Shown here piece by piece: positions 1 through 9,978 of a stretch of 64,000 nt of DNA. The stretch spans positions 85,906-149,905 of the forward strand of contig NZ_FNUR01000011.1 of assembly GCF_900108105.1 (NCBI RefSeq). The letters run 5' to 3'. The stretch comes from Butyrivibrio sp. Su6 (GTDB lineage Bacteria; Bacillota; Clostridia; Lachnospirales; Lachnospiraceae). The notes under the pieces are model-generated. The model made no database searches, was not told the origin of the DNA, and saw only the letters and a program-made list of their open reading frames with translations. Made by a program: the position numbers and the translations under genes. Positions within the stretch are counted from its first letter, which is position 1. Each line of letters begins with the position of its first letter.

Positions 1-79
1 TCTTTTTAATATCCAGCTCAGGAGTAAGATTCTCAAGCTTCATCTTTTCAATGATTGATTTTAAACTAACGCTTGCCAT
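1..79 (-). CDS. hprK: HPr kinase/phosphorylase, N-terminal fragment (cut by window edge)
   Basis: Only the first 26 codons are inside the window. The translation begins MASVSLKSIIEKMKLENLTP, which resembles the N-terminus of HPr kinase/phosphorylase (typically VSL followed by a short helix and an E-x-LTPE stretch). A GGAGGG ribosome site lies just upstream of the ATG at 79. HprK phosphorylates HPr on serine and so drives CcpA-dependent carbon catabolite control in Firmicutes. It follows uvrC on the same strand by 75 bp, a gene order I know from Lachnospiraceae and other Clostridia. The catalytic domain is outside the window, so the call rests on the N-terminus and synteny. Confidence 0.7.
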   Translation of the reverse strand, partial: MASVSLKSIIEKMKLENLTPELDIKK

Positions 80-154
80 TTCACCCTCCATAAAAAAACA
101 TAGTTTTATTCCATATTATTAATGGAACTCCCAGGTCAAATAATAACACAGTCA

Positions 155-2047
155 TTACTCTTCTTCAATTTGTTTCACACTGTGGAAAAAGTCATAAATC
201 TGCTGCGCAACGGTTTCCGGAATATCAGGAACCTCCGCAAGTTCAGATACATCGGCATTTCTTATATCTTCTATAGAAGAAAAATGTTTCATCAATGCCT
301 TTCGCCTTGCAGGACCAATTCCCGGAATATCATCAAGAGTACTTTTTACCTGTGATTTACTTCTAAGTGATCTGTGGTACTCTATAGCAAATCTGTGGGC
401 CTCATCCTGGATCCTTGTTATGAGCTTAAAGCCTTCAGACCTGGTGTCTATAGGCAGTTCAACGTTGTTATAGTAAAGACCTCTTGTCCTGTGATTGTCA
501 TCCTTTACCATTCCACACACAGGAATAGTAATGCCAAGTTCATCCAGTACCTGGAGACATATATTGACCTGTCCGCGTCCACCATCCATAAGGATGAGAT
601 CAGGGAACTTGGTAAAGCTTCCGTACTGTGCATCTATATCTCTTACTTCCAGATCATGTCTCTCCTCAATTCCGTGGAGAAGTCTTCTGGTCAAAACCTC
701 GTGCATGCAGGCATAATCATCAGGTCCCGCAACTGACTTTATCCTGAACTTTCTGTAATCGCTCTTTTTGGGCTTTCCTTTTTCGTAAACGACCATGGAA
801 CCAACGTTTGCAAAGCCGCTTATATTGGAAATATCATAGGCTTCCATTCTGTTAAGCCCCTTTAATCCGAGGAGCTTTTCAATTTCTTTTACAGCACCTA
901 TTGTTCTTCCTTCTTCTCTCTTGATCCTCTCTTTATCCTTGGAAAGAACAAGTTCTGCATTCTGAGTTGCAAGCTCCATGAGCTTTTCTTTCTGTCCTCG
1001 CTCTGGAACCGTGATATAGACTCTGCTGCCCTTTCTCTGAGTCAGCCATTTCTCTATAACTTCCATATCCTCAATCTGCTCCGGCAAAACCAACTCTCTG
1101 GGGATAAATGGTGTTCCTGCGTAGAACTGCTTAACAAAGTTACGGAGTATCTCTTCCTTGGGATTTTCAGACACATGTGTCATATAGAAATGTTCTCTGC
1201 CAATAAGCCTTCCATCTCTTACAAAGAACACCTGAACAACTGCATCTTTATCGTCAGAAGCTATGGCCACTATGTCCTTGTCCTCCATTGAGGAATCAGT
1301 CATCTTCTGCTTTTGAGCAACTACCTTTACGCTCGCCAAAAGATCTCTGTATTTTGCTGCAGATTCAAAGTCCAGTTCTTCAGATGCTGCTTCCATTTTT
1401 TCCTGAAGATCTTTCATGATAACGCCGTAATTGCCATTTAAAAAGTCCAGGGCCTTATCAATTCTTTGTCTGTATTCTTCCTTTGATACCTCACCTGTAC
1501 ATGGGCCACAGCACTGCTTCATGTGATAATTAAGGCAGGGCCTCTCAAGTCCTATATCCCTTGGAAGTGTGCGGTTGCAGTTTCTGAGGCCGTAGATCTT
1601 ATTTATGAGGTCTATTGTGTCCTTAACTGCAGCTGCGCTGGTAAATGGCCCAAAATATCTGGACTTATCTTTTTTCATTAGTCTGGAAAAAAGAACTCTC
1701 GGGTAATCTTCAGATACAGTGACTTTGATATATGGATAAGTCTTATCATCTTTTAAAAGAGTGTTGTATCTTGGAGAATTTTCTTTTATGAGGTTGTTCT
1801 CAAGAACAAGGGCTTCCAGCTCAGAGTCTGTAACTATGTACTCAAATCTGGCTATTTGCTTTACCATCTGATCGATCTGAGGTCCTCTTCCTATGTTTGC
1901 ACGAAAATAAGACCTTACACGATTGTGAAGGTTGATTGCTTTTCCTACATACATGATGGTGTCATTTTCATCACGCATGATATAAACTCCGGGCTTGTTG
2001 GGAAGTTTTTTTAGTTCTTCTTTTACGTCAAAGCCTGTTTGTGGCAT
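155..2047 (-). CDS. uvrC: Excinuclease ABC subunit C
   Basis: This is the dual-incision endonuclease of UvrABC nucleotide excision repair. The 630-residue length is normal. An N-terminal GIY-YIG nuclease domain is visible (GVY at about 20-22, YVG at 33-35, then the KAxNLxxRVRSYF stretch). A UVR domain that contacts UvrB lies near 200-235 ([13 protein letters not shown]). The RNase H-like second nuclease domain includes [13 protein letters not shown]-terminal helix-hairpin-helix pair starts near [15 protein letters not shown]. The gene lies between ftsH upstream and hprK downstream on the same strand. A hairpin between ftsH and uvrC suggests its own transcription or partial read-through. Confidence 0.97.
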   Translation of the reverse strand: MPQTGFDVKEELKKLPNKPGVYIMRDENDTIMYVGKAINLHNRVRSYFRANIGRGPQIDQMVKQIARFEYIVTDSELEALVLENNLIKENSPRYNTLLKDDKTYPYIKVTVSEDYPRVLFSRLMKKDKSRYFGPFTSAAAVKDTIDLINKIYGLRNCNRTLPRDIGLERPCLNYHMKQCCGPCTGEVSKEEYRQRIDKALDFLNGNYGVIMKDLQEKMEAASEELDFESAAKYRDLLASVKVVAQKQKMTDSSMEDKDIVAIASDDKDAVVQVFFVRDGRLIGREHFYMTHVSENPKEEILRNFVKQFYAGTPFIPRELVLPEQIEDMEVIEKWLTQRKGSRVYITVPERGQKEKLMELATQNAELVLSKDKERIKREEGRTIGAVKEIEKLLGLKGLNRMEAYDISNISGFANVGSMVVYEKGKPKKSDYRKFRIKSVAGPDDYACMHEVLTRRLLHGIEERHDLEVRDIDAQYGSFTKFPDLILMDGGRGQVNICLQVLDELGITIPVCGMVKDDNHRTRGLYYNNVELPIDTRSEGFKLITRIQDEAHRFAIEYHRSLRSKSQVKSTLDDIPGIGPARRKALMKHFSSIEDIRNADVSELAEVPDIPETVAQQIYDFFHSVKQIEEE

Positions 2048-2077
2048 GTCAGCTTAATTTCTCCTGACCTTATAGAT

Positions 2078-2110
2078 AAAGGGGAACAGAATGAAATCTG
2101 CTTCCCCTTT
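2078..2110 (-). terminator. Probable terminator hairpin behind ftsH
   Basis: AAAGGGGAA at 2078-2086 pairs with TTCCCCTTT at 2102-2110, extended inside by CAGA/TCTG around a short loop. On the minus strand the stem is followed only by a short T-run, so termination may be partial. It lies in the 80-bp gap between the ftsH stop and the uvrC start. Confidence 0.6.
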
Positions 2111-2127
2111 TGTTTAATAATTCTTTA

Positions 2128-4368
2128 TCACTTGTCAAAATCACTTGGTACATGTGAGAACAATCCACCGCCCTGAGGCTGTGTCTGTTCATCCTGAGAT
2201 TGCTCTTCATGTGGAACTTCTTCCTGCTCTGCAGGTTCATTTGCTGCATTCGCACTGTCAAAAGAACTCTCGGGCTCGAAAATACTCTGTGGTGCCTCAT
2301 AAGCAGTCTGCTGAACTGGTTCAGAAGTTTCCTCTGTTTCAGGAGTCTGCTTTTTCTCTTCCTTACTCTTAATAGGAACATTCTCTCCTACAAGAGCTGA
2401 CTCAGCACGAGTTGCATAGATTCTACCATGCTTTGCTGCTTCTGCCTCTTCCTCTGTAGGTTCAGGGATATTGCAAACCTCACGGTAAATCTTCATAAAC
2501 TCTTTACCGGTAATAGTCTCTTTCTCAATAAGGAACTGAGCAATCTTGTCCATTGCATCTAGGTGTTCTCTGATAATCTGTTTAGCCTTCTCGTAGCAGT
2601 CAGCAAGGAGTTTTTTAACTTCCTCATCCACAAGTGCTGCTGTCTGATCGCTGCAATTAAGAACTCTGTTTCCATCGAGATATCTGTTCTGTACAGATTC
2701 AAGCTGCATAAGTCCGAATCTGTCGCTCATACCGAACATAGTGATCATGCTGCGGGCCATGTTGGTAGCCTTCTCAATATCGTTCTCAGCACCTGTTGTT
2801 ACTGTGTTGAAGATTACCTCTTCTGCAGCTCTTCCGCCGAGTGAAACAATGATGTCATCTATGATCTCATCTTTTGTCTGAAGGTATTTTTCATCTTCAG
2901 GAACCTGCATTACATAGCCAAGAGCACCCATTGTTCTTGGAACGATTGTGATCTTCTGAACTGGTTCTGTGTTCTTTTGAACCGCACTGATAAGAGCATG
3001 TCCAACTTCGTGGTAAGAAACGATCTTACGCTCTTCTTTGCTGAGAATGCGATCTTTCTTTTCTTTTCCTACAAGTACCTGCTCAACAGCTTCCATAAGA
3101 TCCTGCTGGCATACATATTCTCTGTGAGCTTTGACTGCATTGATAGCAGCTTCGTTGATCATGTTGGCAAGGTCTGAACCTACAGCTCCGCTTGTTGCAA
3201 GAGCGATACCCTTAAGATCAACTGTCTCATCCATCTTAACGTCTTTTGAATGAACTTTGAGGATTTCTTCTCTTCCCTTAAGGTCAGGCTTGTCAACGAT
3301 GATACGTCTGTCAAAACGTCCGGGACGAAGAAGGGCTTTATCAAGGATTTCAGGTCTGTTAGTTGCACCAAGGATAAGTACACCCTTTGATGAATCAAAT
3401 CCGTCCATCTCTGAAAGGAGCTGGTTAAGAGTCTGCTCTCTTTCCTCATTGCCACCGCCGTACTTGCTGTCACGGCTTCTACCGATAGCATCGATCTCAT
3501 CGATAAAGATGATACAAGGTGCATTCTTACTTGCTTCGCTGAAAAGATCTCTTACACGGCTGGCACCCACACCAACGTACAACTCGATGAAGTCTGAACC
3601 TGCAAGTGAATAAAATGGTACATGGGCCTCACCGGCTACAGCTTTTGCAAGAAGTGTCTTACCTGTTCCTGGAGGTCCTACAAGAAGAGCTCCTTTTGGA
3701 AGTTTAGCACCGATCTTTGCATATTTTGCAGGGTTATGAAGGAAGTCTACCACTTCTACAAGAGACTCTTTTGCCTCATCTTCACCTGCTACATCTTTAA
3801 AGGTAATACCTGTTTCTTTCTGAACATAAACCTTAGCATTGCTCTTTCCAACGCTGAGTGGTCCGCCGCCTTTACCCATTCTTCTGAAGATAACTGAAAG
3901 AATGAGCCAAAGAAGAAGGATAGGAGCAACATATTGAATAATGAAAGCAAGGATAAGTCCTGAACTGTCAGGAACTTCACTGCTGACTTCAACGCCTGCC
4001 TCAAGCATTCTCTGTGTAAGAACGCTATCCTCTTCAGCCTTACCTGTGTAATATGTCACATAGGAATTACCTGTCCAATAGTAGTATCCGATTCCAAGCT
4101 GGTCTTCGGATTTATTCTCCTTTGGATAGATATCGATCCTGTCACTTTCGATGACTATTTTTTCTACTTCACCTTTATCTACCATATTAATGAATTCGGT
4201 GTAGGTAACTTCTCTGTTGGTATTCTCAGAAAAAGCTCTCAAAAAATATGTCATGCAGACCATTGTTACCAGGGCTGCCACCAAAAGAAGTATTATATTT
4301 TGGCGTCTTGGAGAATTGTTTCCCCCTCCAAGAGGGTTATTATTTCTCTGATTTTGATTATTATCCAT
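2128..4368 (-). CDS. ftsH: ATP-dependent zinc metalloprotease FtsH
   Basis: FtsH is a membrane-anchored AAA+ protease that degrades unfolded membrane proteins and short-lived regulators. Two membrane segments are visible (about 24-44 and 136-161) flanking an extracytoplasmic part. The AAA+ module has Walker A GPPGTGKT at 231-238, Walker B IIFIDEID at 286-293 and the second region of homology near 337-354. The zinc-binding HEVGH motif is at 453-457. At 746 residues it is longer than the usual 600-650. The extra C-terminal 100 residues are rich in Glu, Gln, Pro and Ser, look disordered and end with a short GGGLFSHVPSDFDK tail. The gene is divergent from pyrG. The ribosome site is weak. Confidence 0.97.
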   Translation of the reverse strand: MDNNQNQRNNNPLGGGNNSPRRQNIILLLVAALVTMVCMTYFLRAFSENTNREVTYTEFINMVDKGEVEKIVIESDRIDIYPKENKSEDQLGIGYYYWTGNSYVTYYTGKAEEDSVLTQRMLEAGVEVSSEVPDSSGLILAFIIQYVAPILLLWLILSVIFRRMGKGGGPLSVGKSNAKVYVQKETGITFKDVAGEDEAKESLVEVVDFLHNPAKYAKIGAKLPKGALLVGPPGTGKTLLAKAVAGEAHVPFYSLAGSDFIELYVGVGASRVRDLFSEASKNAPCIIFIDEIDAIGRSRDSKYGGGNEEREQTLNQLLSEMDGFDSSKGVLILGATNRPEILDKALLRPGRFDRRIIVDKPDLKGREEILKVHSKDVKMDETVDLKGIALATSGAVGSDLANMINEAAINAVKAHREYVCQQDLMEAVEQVLVGKEKKDRILSKEERKIVSYHEVGHALISAVQKNTEPVQKITIVPRTMGALGYVMQVPEDEKYLQTKDEIIDDIIVSLGGRAAEEVIFNTVTTGAENDIEKATNMARSMITMFGMSDRFGLMQLESVQNRYLDGNRVLNCSDQTAALVDEEVKKLLADCYEKAKQIIREHLDAMDKIAQFLIEKETITGKEFMKIYREVCNIPEPTEEEAEAAKHGRIYATRAESALVGENVPIKSKEEKKQTPETEETSEPVQQTAYEAPQSIFEPESSFDSANAANEPAEQEEVPHEEQSQDEQTQPQGGGLFSHVPSDFDK

Positions 4369-4544
4369 TTTTTAATTCCATTCTCTAACGTGTTATGTTA
4401 TACTACAACCTGTTTGTGCTATAATTAAAATGATATTTTCATAGCACCGTATCATACTATTATATAGAGTACAATTCAATAATTCAATTACAATTAATTC
4501 TTAATCTCTGAAAGTTTTATTAAATCACGCAGGAGGAATCAAAA

Positions 4545-6155
4545 ATGGCTGTAAAGTATATCTTTGTGACTGGTGGTGTTGTATCAGGTCTGGGAAAGGG
4601 GATAACTGCCGCTTCGCTTGGCAGGCTATTAAAGGCCCGCGGATATAAAGTTACAATGCAGAAATTTGACCCCTACATCAACATTGACCCCGGAACAATG
4701 AACCCTGTTCAGCACGGCGAAGTATTCGTCACTGAAGATGGTACTGAAACTGACCTCGATCTTGGCCACTATGAAAGATTCATAGATGAGAATCTTGATA
4801 AGAATTCTAACGTTACAACCGGTAAGATTTACTGGTCTGTTCTTCAGAAAGAGCGCCGCGGTGACTATGGCGGACGCACAGTACAGGTTATTCCTCACAT
4901 TACTAATGAGATTAAGAGTAAATTCTATAGAAACTTCACCGATGATGATACAAGAATTGCAATTATAGAAGTCGGCGGAACAGTCGGCGACATCGAAAGC
5001 CAGCCTTTCCTTGAAGCCATCAGACAGTTCCAGCACGAAGTCGGACATGAAAATGCAATGCTCATCCTTGTATCACTTATTCCTTATCTTCGAGTTTCAC
5101 AGGAAATCAAAACAAAACCAACTCAGTCAGCTGTTAAAACAATGCAGGGAATGGGTCTTCAGCCAGACGTAATCGTCTGCAGAAGTGAGGTTGAACTTGA
5201 TCAGGATACAAAGGACAAGATAGCTCTTTTCTGTAATGTACCAAGCAGCCACGTTCTCAACAACCTTGACCTTGAGTATCTGTATGAAGCTCCTCTTGCT
5301 ATGGAAAAAGAGCATTTGGCACAGGTTGCCTGTGAGTGCCTGCAGCTTGATTGCCCTGAGCCAGACCTTACAGACTGGAAGGCAATGGTAGACACTCTCT
5401 ACTCACTTAAGCACGAAGTTAAGGTTGCACTTGTTGGTAAATACACTCAGCTCCACGATGCTTACATAAGTGTTGTAGAAGCTCTTAAACACGGCGGAAT
5501 CTCCAATCAGACTGCTGTAGATATCAAGTGGGTTGATTCAGAGACAGTTAATGATGACAACGTAGCCGAGATTCTTTCAGATGTAGACGGAATCATCGTT
5601 CCTGGTGGTTTTGGTGATCGTGGAATAGAAGGTATGATCTCTTCTATTAAATATGCTCGTGAGAACAACATCCCATTCCTTGGTCTTTGCCTTGGAATGC
5701 AGCTGGCTATTGTTGAGTTTGCACGTGATGTTATCGGATATAAGGATGCTCATTCTATCGAATTTGATCCTAATACAACACATCCTATGATAGCTCTTTT
5801 ACCTGATCAGAACGGTGTTGAAGACATCGGCGGAACACTTCGTCTTGGTTCATATCCATGTGTTCTGGACAAAGAGTCTAAGGCATTTGAGCTTTTTGGT
5901 TCAGAGAACATAACAGAGCGTCATCGTCACAGATACGAAGTAAACAATGACTACAGAAATGTTTTGGTACAGAACGGTCTGAAGCTTTGCGGTATGTCAC
6001 CAGATGGCAGAATTGTTGAGATGATCGAACTTCCATCCAACGATTTCCACATGGCAACTCAGGCTCACCCAGAGCTTAAGTCCCGTCCAAACAGACCACA
6101 TCCACTGTTCTCCGGATTCATAAAGGCTTCCCTTGAGCACGAGAACAAGAGATAA
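4545..6155 (+). CDS. pyrG: CTP synthase
   Basis: CTP synthase aminates UTP to CTP using glutamine and ATP, the last step of de novo pyrimidine nucleotide synthesis. Its 536 residues match the family length. The N-terminal amidoligase domain starts with the P-loop-like [11 protein letters not shown] at 10-20. The C-terminal class I glutamine amidotransferase domain has the nucleophile Cys382 (GLCLGMQ) and the His508/Glu510 pair (HPE). AGGAGG at 4531-4536 fixes the ATG. The gene is monocistronic, divergent from ftsH and convergent with the nagZ cluster. Its 3' region holds the structured element described separately. Confidence 0.98.
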   Translation: MAVKYIFVTGGVVSGLGKGITAASLGRLLKARGYKVTMQKFDPYINIDPGTMNPVQHGEVFVTEDGTETDLDLGHYERFIDENLDKNSNVTTGKIYWSVLQKERRGDYGGRTVQVIPHITNEIKSKFYRNFTDDDTRIAIIEVGGTVGDIESQPFLEAIRQFQHEVGHENAMLILVSLIPYLRVSQEIKTKPTQSAVKTMQGMGLQPDVIVCRSEVELDQDTKDKIALFCNVPSSHVLNNLDLEYLYEAPLAMEKEHLAQVACECLQLDCPEPDLTDWKAMVDTLYSLKHEVKVALVGKYTQLHDAYISVVEALKHGGISNQTAVDIKWVDSETVNDDNVAEILSDVDGIIVPGGFGDRGIEGMISSIKYARENNIPFLGLCLGMQLAIVEFARDVIGYKDAHSIEFDPNTTHPMIALLPDQNGVEDIGGTLRLGSYPCVLDKESKAFELFGSENITERHRHRYEVNNDYRNVLVQNGLKLCGMSPDGRIVEMIELPSNDFHMATQAHPELKSRPNRPHPLFSGFIKASLEHENKR

Positions 6156-6176
6156 TCTCGTTTAGCGAGTGGCATA

Positions 6177-6363
6177 AATCCAGAAGTGCCCATAACTTTG
6201 TATAGATCTCGGAGTATTCGCAAAGACACAGTAAATATTAAATAATACGCCTTGTTTTCTTTCATGATTATTCAGAACAGAAAACAAGGCTTTTATTTTA
6301 TCTTAACTGTCTCTATTGCTCATACTAAATCGCTCTATCCAAAGTTATGGGCACTTTTGGATT
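6177..6363 (+). other. Structured 3'-UTR element behind pyrG (copy A of a two-copy motif)
   Basis: The outer arms 6177-6206 and 6334-6363 are inverted repeats matching at 28 of 30 positions, with a perfect 17-bp core (6184-6200 with 6340-6356). Inside lies an internal loop with a CTCGG block near 6207 and TGCTCA...TAAATCGCTC on the 3' side. A second stem follows (GACACAGT near 6224 with ACTGTCTC near 6306, one mismatch), then the terminator hairpin. The same architecture and internal-loop sequences recur behind pckA (51832-51999), while the outer stem has a different sequence there. I do not recognise the motif. Confidence 0.75.
6249..6297 (+). terminator. Intrinsic terminator of pyrG
   Basis: GCCTTGTTTTCT at 6249-6260 pairs perfectly over 12 bp with AGAAAACAAGGC at 6279-6290. 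The stem is followed by TTTTATTTTAT on the plus strand. It forms the tip of the larger palindromic element. On the minus strand, facing the nagZ cluster, the downstream sequence is less T-rich, so it may serve that operon only partly. Confidence 0.9.
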
Positions 6364-6375
6364 ACTTGGAGCAAT

Positions 6376-7914
6376 TTAGCTTATTTTGACTGGTAACTTT
6401 CCTGTTACCCTGATTTCGTTATTCAGTAATTTTCCTATAAGATTTATCATTGGCAATGTATATTCAAATGCTGCATATTTCCACACAGTATCAGGTATGT
6501 CCCTTAGATCATATGGGTTTCGTAGTGCGAATATAGCGGCTTTAGGATTTTTTTTCAATACCTTTTCTATCAGCTTGAGTTGGCCGCGGAATACATGGGC
6601 ATTGTAGGTGCCGAACAGGATAAAAGAACTATTGGCTGCAAGTACTGCTGCTCTTTCGATTTCTTCTTCGTTTGGGTTTTCGCTTATTACCAGTGCTTTG
6701 GCACCAAATTTTTCTGCCAGGATTTCACAGAATGATGAGGCAACGTCTTCTTTGACATTGCCAACAAGGCCTACATTAAATGGTCTGGGGCTTATAAAAA
6801 GAGTGTCTGAGTCAATCCCAAGAGGATAATCTGCTTTTGAAACGAGAGTAAGCGTTTGTTCTCTGATGTCCTCAATTTTTTCTTTAAAATCTTGGCTACT
6901 TTTATCTTCCTTTATACATTTTAAATACTTTTCTTTATACGAGAGTATTCGTTCTGCACTTTCCTTAATGCTCTCAGTCGCTATGCTTCCATCATTTATA
7001 GCAGCTTCTATCCTTGATATAACTTCCGGGAAGTATGAAGGAGTGTGGGATATCATTATGATATCTGCACCTGCTTTAAATGCTGCCAAAGCTCCCTCTT
7101 CTACGCCATAAAACTTTTTTATGGCCTGCATTTCAAGGCAGTCTGTGAGTATAAGTCCCTCAAATCCCATTTCTTTTCTTAATAGATCTGTCAGTATTTT
7201 CCTGGACATTGTGGCAGGAATCCTGTCTTTTTCAACCTTAGGAAAAAGAATATGTGCGGACATTATAGCAGGGATGTTGTTTTCAATTCCTTTCTTAAAA
7301 GGCACAAGTTCCAGCTTTTCAAGTTCATCAAGTTCCTTATCAACGCAAGGAAGTGTCACATGGGAATCTGTTGACACATCGCCGTGTCCGGGAAAATGCT
7401 TTGCACATGAAAGAACGCCTGCATCATCAAGGCCTTTTGCCATTTGCAGAGCATACTCACTTACTTTCTCCGGGGTATCTCCATAGCTTCTACACCCAAT
7501 TATAGGATTAGAAGGATTAGAATTAATATCCATAACCGGTGCCAGATTAAAGTTGATTCCAAGCTCTTTTAGCTGTAATCCTGTATAGTAGCCCGCAGTG
7601 TAAGCATTGTGCGAGTCACCTGTGGCTGAGATTGCCATGGCTCCTGGAATATTTCCCATGTTTTCAGACAGGCGCGCTACCATTCCGCCTTCCTGATCAA
7701 TCATGATAAAGGGAGGATAGCCTGTAATAGAAGTAATGAACTCTGTTATCTCTGCGCAGAGTTTTTTTATCTGTGCTTCATCCCTGAGGTTTTCCTTAAA
7801 AAGAATGATATTACCAATCTTATATTTTCCTATTATTTCCTTAACTTCTTCATTTAATTCATATCCGGGAAAACCAACAACAAACTTCTGGCCCACCATC
7901 TCTTCAATTGTCAT
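6376..7914 (-). CDS. nagZ: GH3 family beta-N-acetylglucosaminidase (NagZ-like)
   Basis: This GH3 enzyme is predicted to release N-acetylglucosamine from imported wall fragments in the cytoplasm; no signal peptide is visible. The NagZ signature KHFPGHGD at 172-179 is followed by TDSH, supplying the His/Asp acid-base dyad. IDQEGG at 72-77 lines the substrate pocket. Asp258 (LTDCLEM) is the likely nucleophile. The 512 residues add about 170 residues behind the TIM barrel, as in two-domain Firmicute NagZ proteins; the extra domain looks like the GH3 C-terminal fold. It is the last gene of the amino-sugar recycling cluster, 1 bp from the murK-like gene, with a GAGG ribosome site. Confidence 0.9.
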   Translation of the reverse strand: MTIEEMVGQKFVVGFPGYELNEEVKEIIGKYKIGNIILFKENLRDEAQIKKLCAEITEFITSITGYPPFIMIDQEGGMVARLSENMGNIPGAMAISATGDSHNAYTAGYYTGLQLKELGINFNLAPVMDINSNPSNPIIGCRSYGDTPEKVSEYALQMAKGLDDAGVLSCAKHFPGHGDVSTDSHVTLPCVDKELDELEKLELVPFKKGIENNIPAIMSAHILFPKVEKDRIPATMSRKILTDLLRKEMGFEGLILTDCLEMQAIKKFYGVEEGALAAFKAGADIIMISHTPSYFPEVISRIEAAINDGSIATESIKESAERILSYKEKYLKCIKEDKSSQDFKEKIEDIREQTLTLVSKADYPLGIDSDTLFISPRPFNVGLVGNVKEDVASSFCEILAEKFGAKALVISENPNEEEIERAAVLAANSSFILFGTYNAHVFRGQLKLIEKVLKKNPKAAIFALRNPYDLRDIPDTVWKYAAFEYTLPMINLIGKLLNNEIRVTGKLPVKIS

Positions 7915-7915
7915 A

Positions 7916-8803
7916 TCAAACCTCTTTCATAGCCAGTCTAAGGGCTCCTACTGATGCGTCTTCCTGAGGAAAAAACATTTTTAATCCTGCTCGTTTTTCC
8001 AATTTTTCCCTGATATGATCATTCTTTTGAAGAACACTTCCCCAAAGAGCCACCTCGGTGCCATAATCAAGCCTTTTTTTCACTGCAAAGATCAAACTGT
8101 TAAGCTCCTCTACAACAGCATCCTCTATAGCCACTGCCACAGGATCACCTCGTTTTATTCCTTCTGACAATAAAGGAGCCAGTGCCGCAATATCTCCCTT
8201 GCTTGTGTCTTTTGAATAGATGTATCCTATCAGTTCTCTGATGTCTTTGATTCCGAGCCTTTCAAATACCAGTTCCCTGAACACTGTGTTTTCGCCTCGG
8301 CCATCCTCTGCCCTTACTACCGCCTCAAGGATCCTTATAGATATGTCATAAGCGCTGCCCTTATCATCGATGAGATGGCCATAACCACCTGCTCTTGCGC
8401 TCATTCCGTCAGGTCTTTTTCCAAAGCAAAGACTCCCGGTGCCTGAAATAAGAAGTATTCCATGCTGCTCGGGGAATGCTGCAGAAAATGCTGTTTCATG
8501 ATCCCCATAAATTCTATAATTTCTAAAGCCTGCTTCGCTCATGGCTGCTGCGAAGCCTTCTCTTATCTGCACATTGCTAATGCCCGCAAGTCCTATGGCA
8601 AGGCCTTTGCAATCATCAGGGCTTCCAACTTTTTTAGTAATGCTATTTACTATCTCCATTATATTTTGGATAAAAGAATCCTTGGAAAGCCCATTCCCGT
8701 TTAGAGCCGGTCCTATTCCTGAATAAATCTCTTTTCCATTTTCATCTGCGCAAACAAATCTGCTGCCGGTGCCTCCACCGTCGATTCCAGCATAAAAACT
8801 CAT
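7916..8803 (-). CDS. murK: BadF/BadG/BcrA/BcrD-family sugar kinase, probable MurNAc/GlcNAc kinase
   Basis: The N-terminus FYAGIDGGGTGSR carries the phosphate-1 motif of the ASKHA fold, and LLISGTGSLCFG the phosphate-2 motif. This family includes eukaryotic GlcNAc kinase and MurK of Clostridium acetobutylicum, which phosphorylates both MurNAc and GlcNAc. The 295-residue length fits. It lies between namZ and nagZ, whose products would be free MurNAc and GlcNAc, so a kinase of one or both sugars is the natural reading. The exact substrate cannot be told from sequence alone. The start has a GGGGA ribosome site. Confidence 0.78.
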   Translation of the reverse strand: MSFYAGIDGGGTGSRFVCADENGKEIYSGIGPALNGNGLSKDSFIQNIMEIVNSITKKVGSPDDCKGLAIGLAGISNVQIREGFAAAMSEAGFRNYRIYGDHETAFSAAFPEQHGILLISGTGSLCFGKRPDGMSARAGGYGHLIDDKGSAYDISIRILEAVVRAEDGRGENTVFRELVFERLGIKDIRELIGYIYSKDTSKGDIAALAPLLSEGIKRGDPVAVAIEDAVVEELNSLIFAVKKRLDYGTEVALWGSVLQKNDHIREKLEKRAGLKMFFPQEDASVGALRLAMKEV

Positions 8804-8817
8804 CTAGTCGTCCCCAC

Positions 8818-9957
8818 TTAATCATATATATGAAACTCATTTTTTCTGATCTGAAATTCTGCCTGTTCCTGTTTTATCTTTTCGATTATTTCTGCTGCCT
8901 TAAAGCCTTTATCTAACGGCATTCCTGAGAGTAGTTGTATAAAGGGCTTATCCCTACCCGCTACAGGTGGCAAAAACTCAAATTCATCATATGCTCTATC
9001 CAGTATTTCAAGCAGCGTTATTCCCATTTCAAAAGGCTTTGCTTTTTCTCTGTCGGTGATATGAATGTGAATTCCGCCGCAGTACTTTCCTGCATGCTTG
9101 GAAGTGTACGGATTAAAGAAATACGGAGTTGCGTAAAAGCCATCAAATTTACAGCTATTGAATTCCTTTGCAAGTTTTTCTGGATCCTTGATATAAGAAG
9201 CTCCAATGACGCTAAAGGGATTGGCTGTCCCCCTGCCCTCGGATGCATTTGTCCCTTCTATAAGGCAGGTTCCCACATAAACAAGTGCTGTCTCGAAGGT
9301 TGGAATATTGGGGCTTGGCATGATCCAGTTAAGTCCTGTTTCAGGAAAAAGAGCTGCTCTTTGCCAGCCCTTGCATGGAATGACCGTTATATCCGCCCCA
9401 AGCTTTTCCTCTTCATTGACCATATTTGCAAACTCACCCGGAGTAAGGCCATACCTTACAGGAAGTGAATAGCAGCCGACAAAGCTAAACTCCTCTTTGG
9501 GTAAAATATTTCCTTCCGTAACCACTCCGCCAAGGGGATCTGGCCTATCCAGTACAACTATCTTTTTACCTTTTTTGGCGCAATCCTCTATCACATTTTT
9601 TAGCGACGAAATAAAGGTGTAATATCTGCTGCCCACATCCTGTATGTCATAGACGATGATGTCAAAAAGATTCAGCATTTCCTCTGTCATTCTTCGTCTC
9701 TGACCTTCGTAGAGGCTATATACCGGAAGTCCTGTCGCTTTGTCGTGGAAGTTTTTTACCGTAGCAGCATCCTCGATGTCTCCCCGTATTCCATGCTCTG
9801 CACCAAAGAGAACCTGAAGATCACAGATTTCTTTTAGCGCATCTATAGTGCTCTTCCCATCGATACGCCTTCCTGTAGGTGTTGTAATAAGCCCAACTCT
9901 TCCACCCTGAAATACATCCCTATATTCTTCTATTCTATCCGCTCCACACAAAACCAT
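8818..9957 (-). CDS. namZ: Exo-beta-N-acetylmuramidase NamZ-like (DUF1343, GH171)
   Basis: The protein matches the DUF1343/YbbC family: RVGLITTPTGR near the start, LFGAEHGIRGD, DIVYDIQDVGSRYYTFI and GTNASEGRGTANPF. B. subtilis NamZ (YbbC) releases MurNAc from the non-reducing end of wall fragments and founded family GH171. That enzyme is secreted; here no signal peptide is visible in the 379 residues, so it probably acts in the cytoplasm on imported MurNAc-GlcNAc fragments. It lies between anmK and the murK-like gene. An AGGAGC ribosome site is 10 nt from the ATG. Confidence 0.85.
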   Translation of the reverse strand: MVLCGADRIEEYRDVFQGGRVGLITTPTGRRIDGKSTIDALKEICDLQVLFGAEHGIRGDIEDAATVKNFHDKATGLPVYSLYEGQRRRMTEEMLNLFDIIVYDIQDVGSRYYTFISSLKNVIEDCAKKGKKIVVLDRPDPLGGVVTEGNILPKEEFSFVGCYSLPVRYGLTPGEFANMVNEEEKLGADITVIPCKGWQRAALFPETGLNWIMPSPNIPTFETALVYVGTCLIEGTNASEGRGTANPFSVIGASYIKDPEKLAKEFNSCKFDGFYATPYFFNPYTSKHAGKYCGGIHIHITDREKAKPFEMGITLLEILDRAYDEFEFLPPVAGRDKPFIQLLSGMPLDKGFKAAEIIEKIKQEQAEFQIRKNEFHIYD

Positions 9958-9978
9958 GTAATTCCAAGCTCCTGTTAA

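Noticed and set aside
2070..2381. 103-residue minus-strand frame inside ftsH
   Set aside because: It overlaps the disordered FtsH tail in another frame; Arg/Leu/Ser-rich composition marks a shadow frame.
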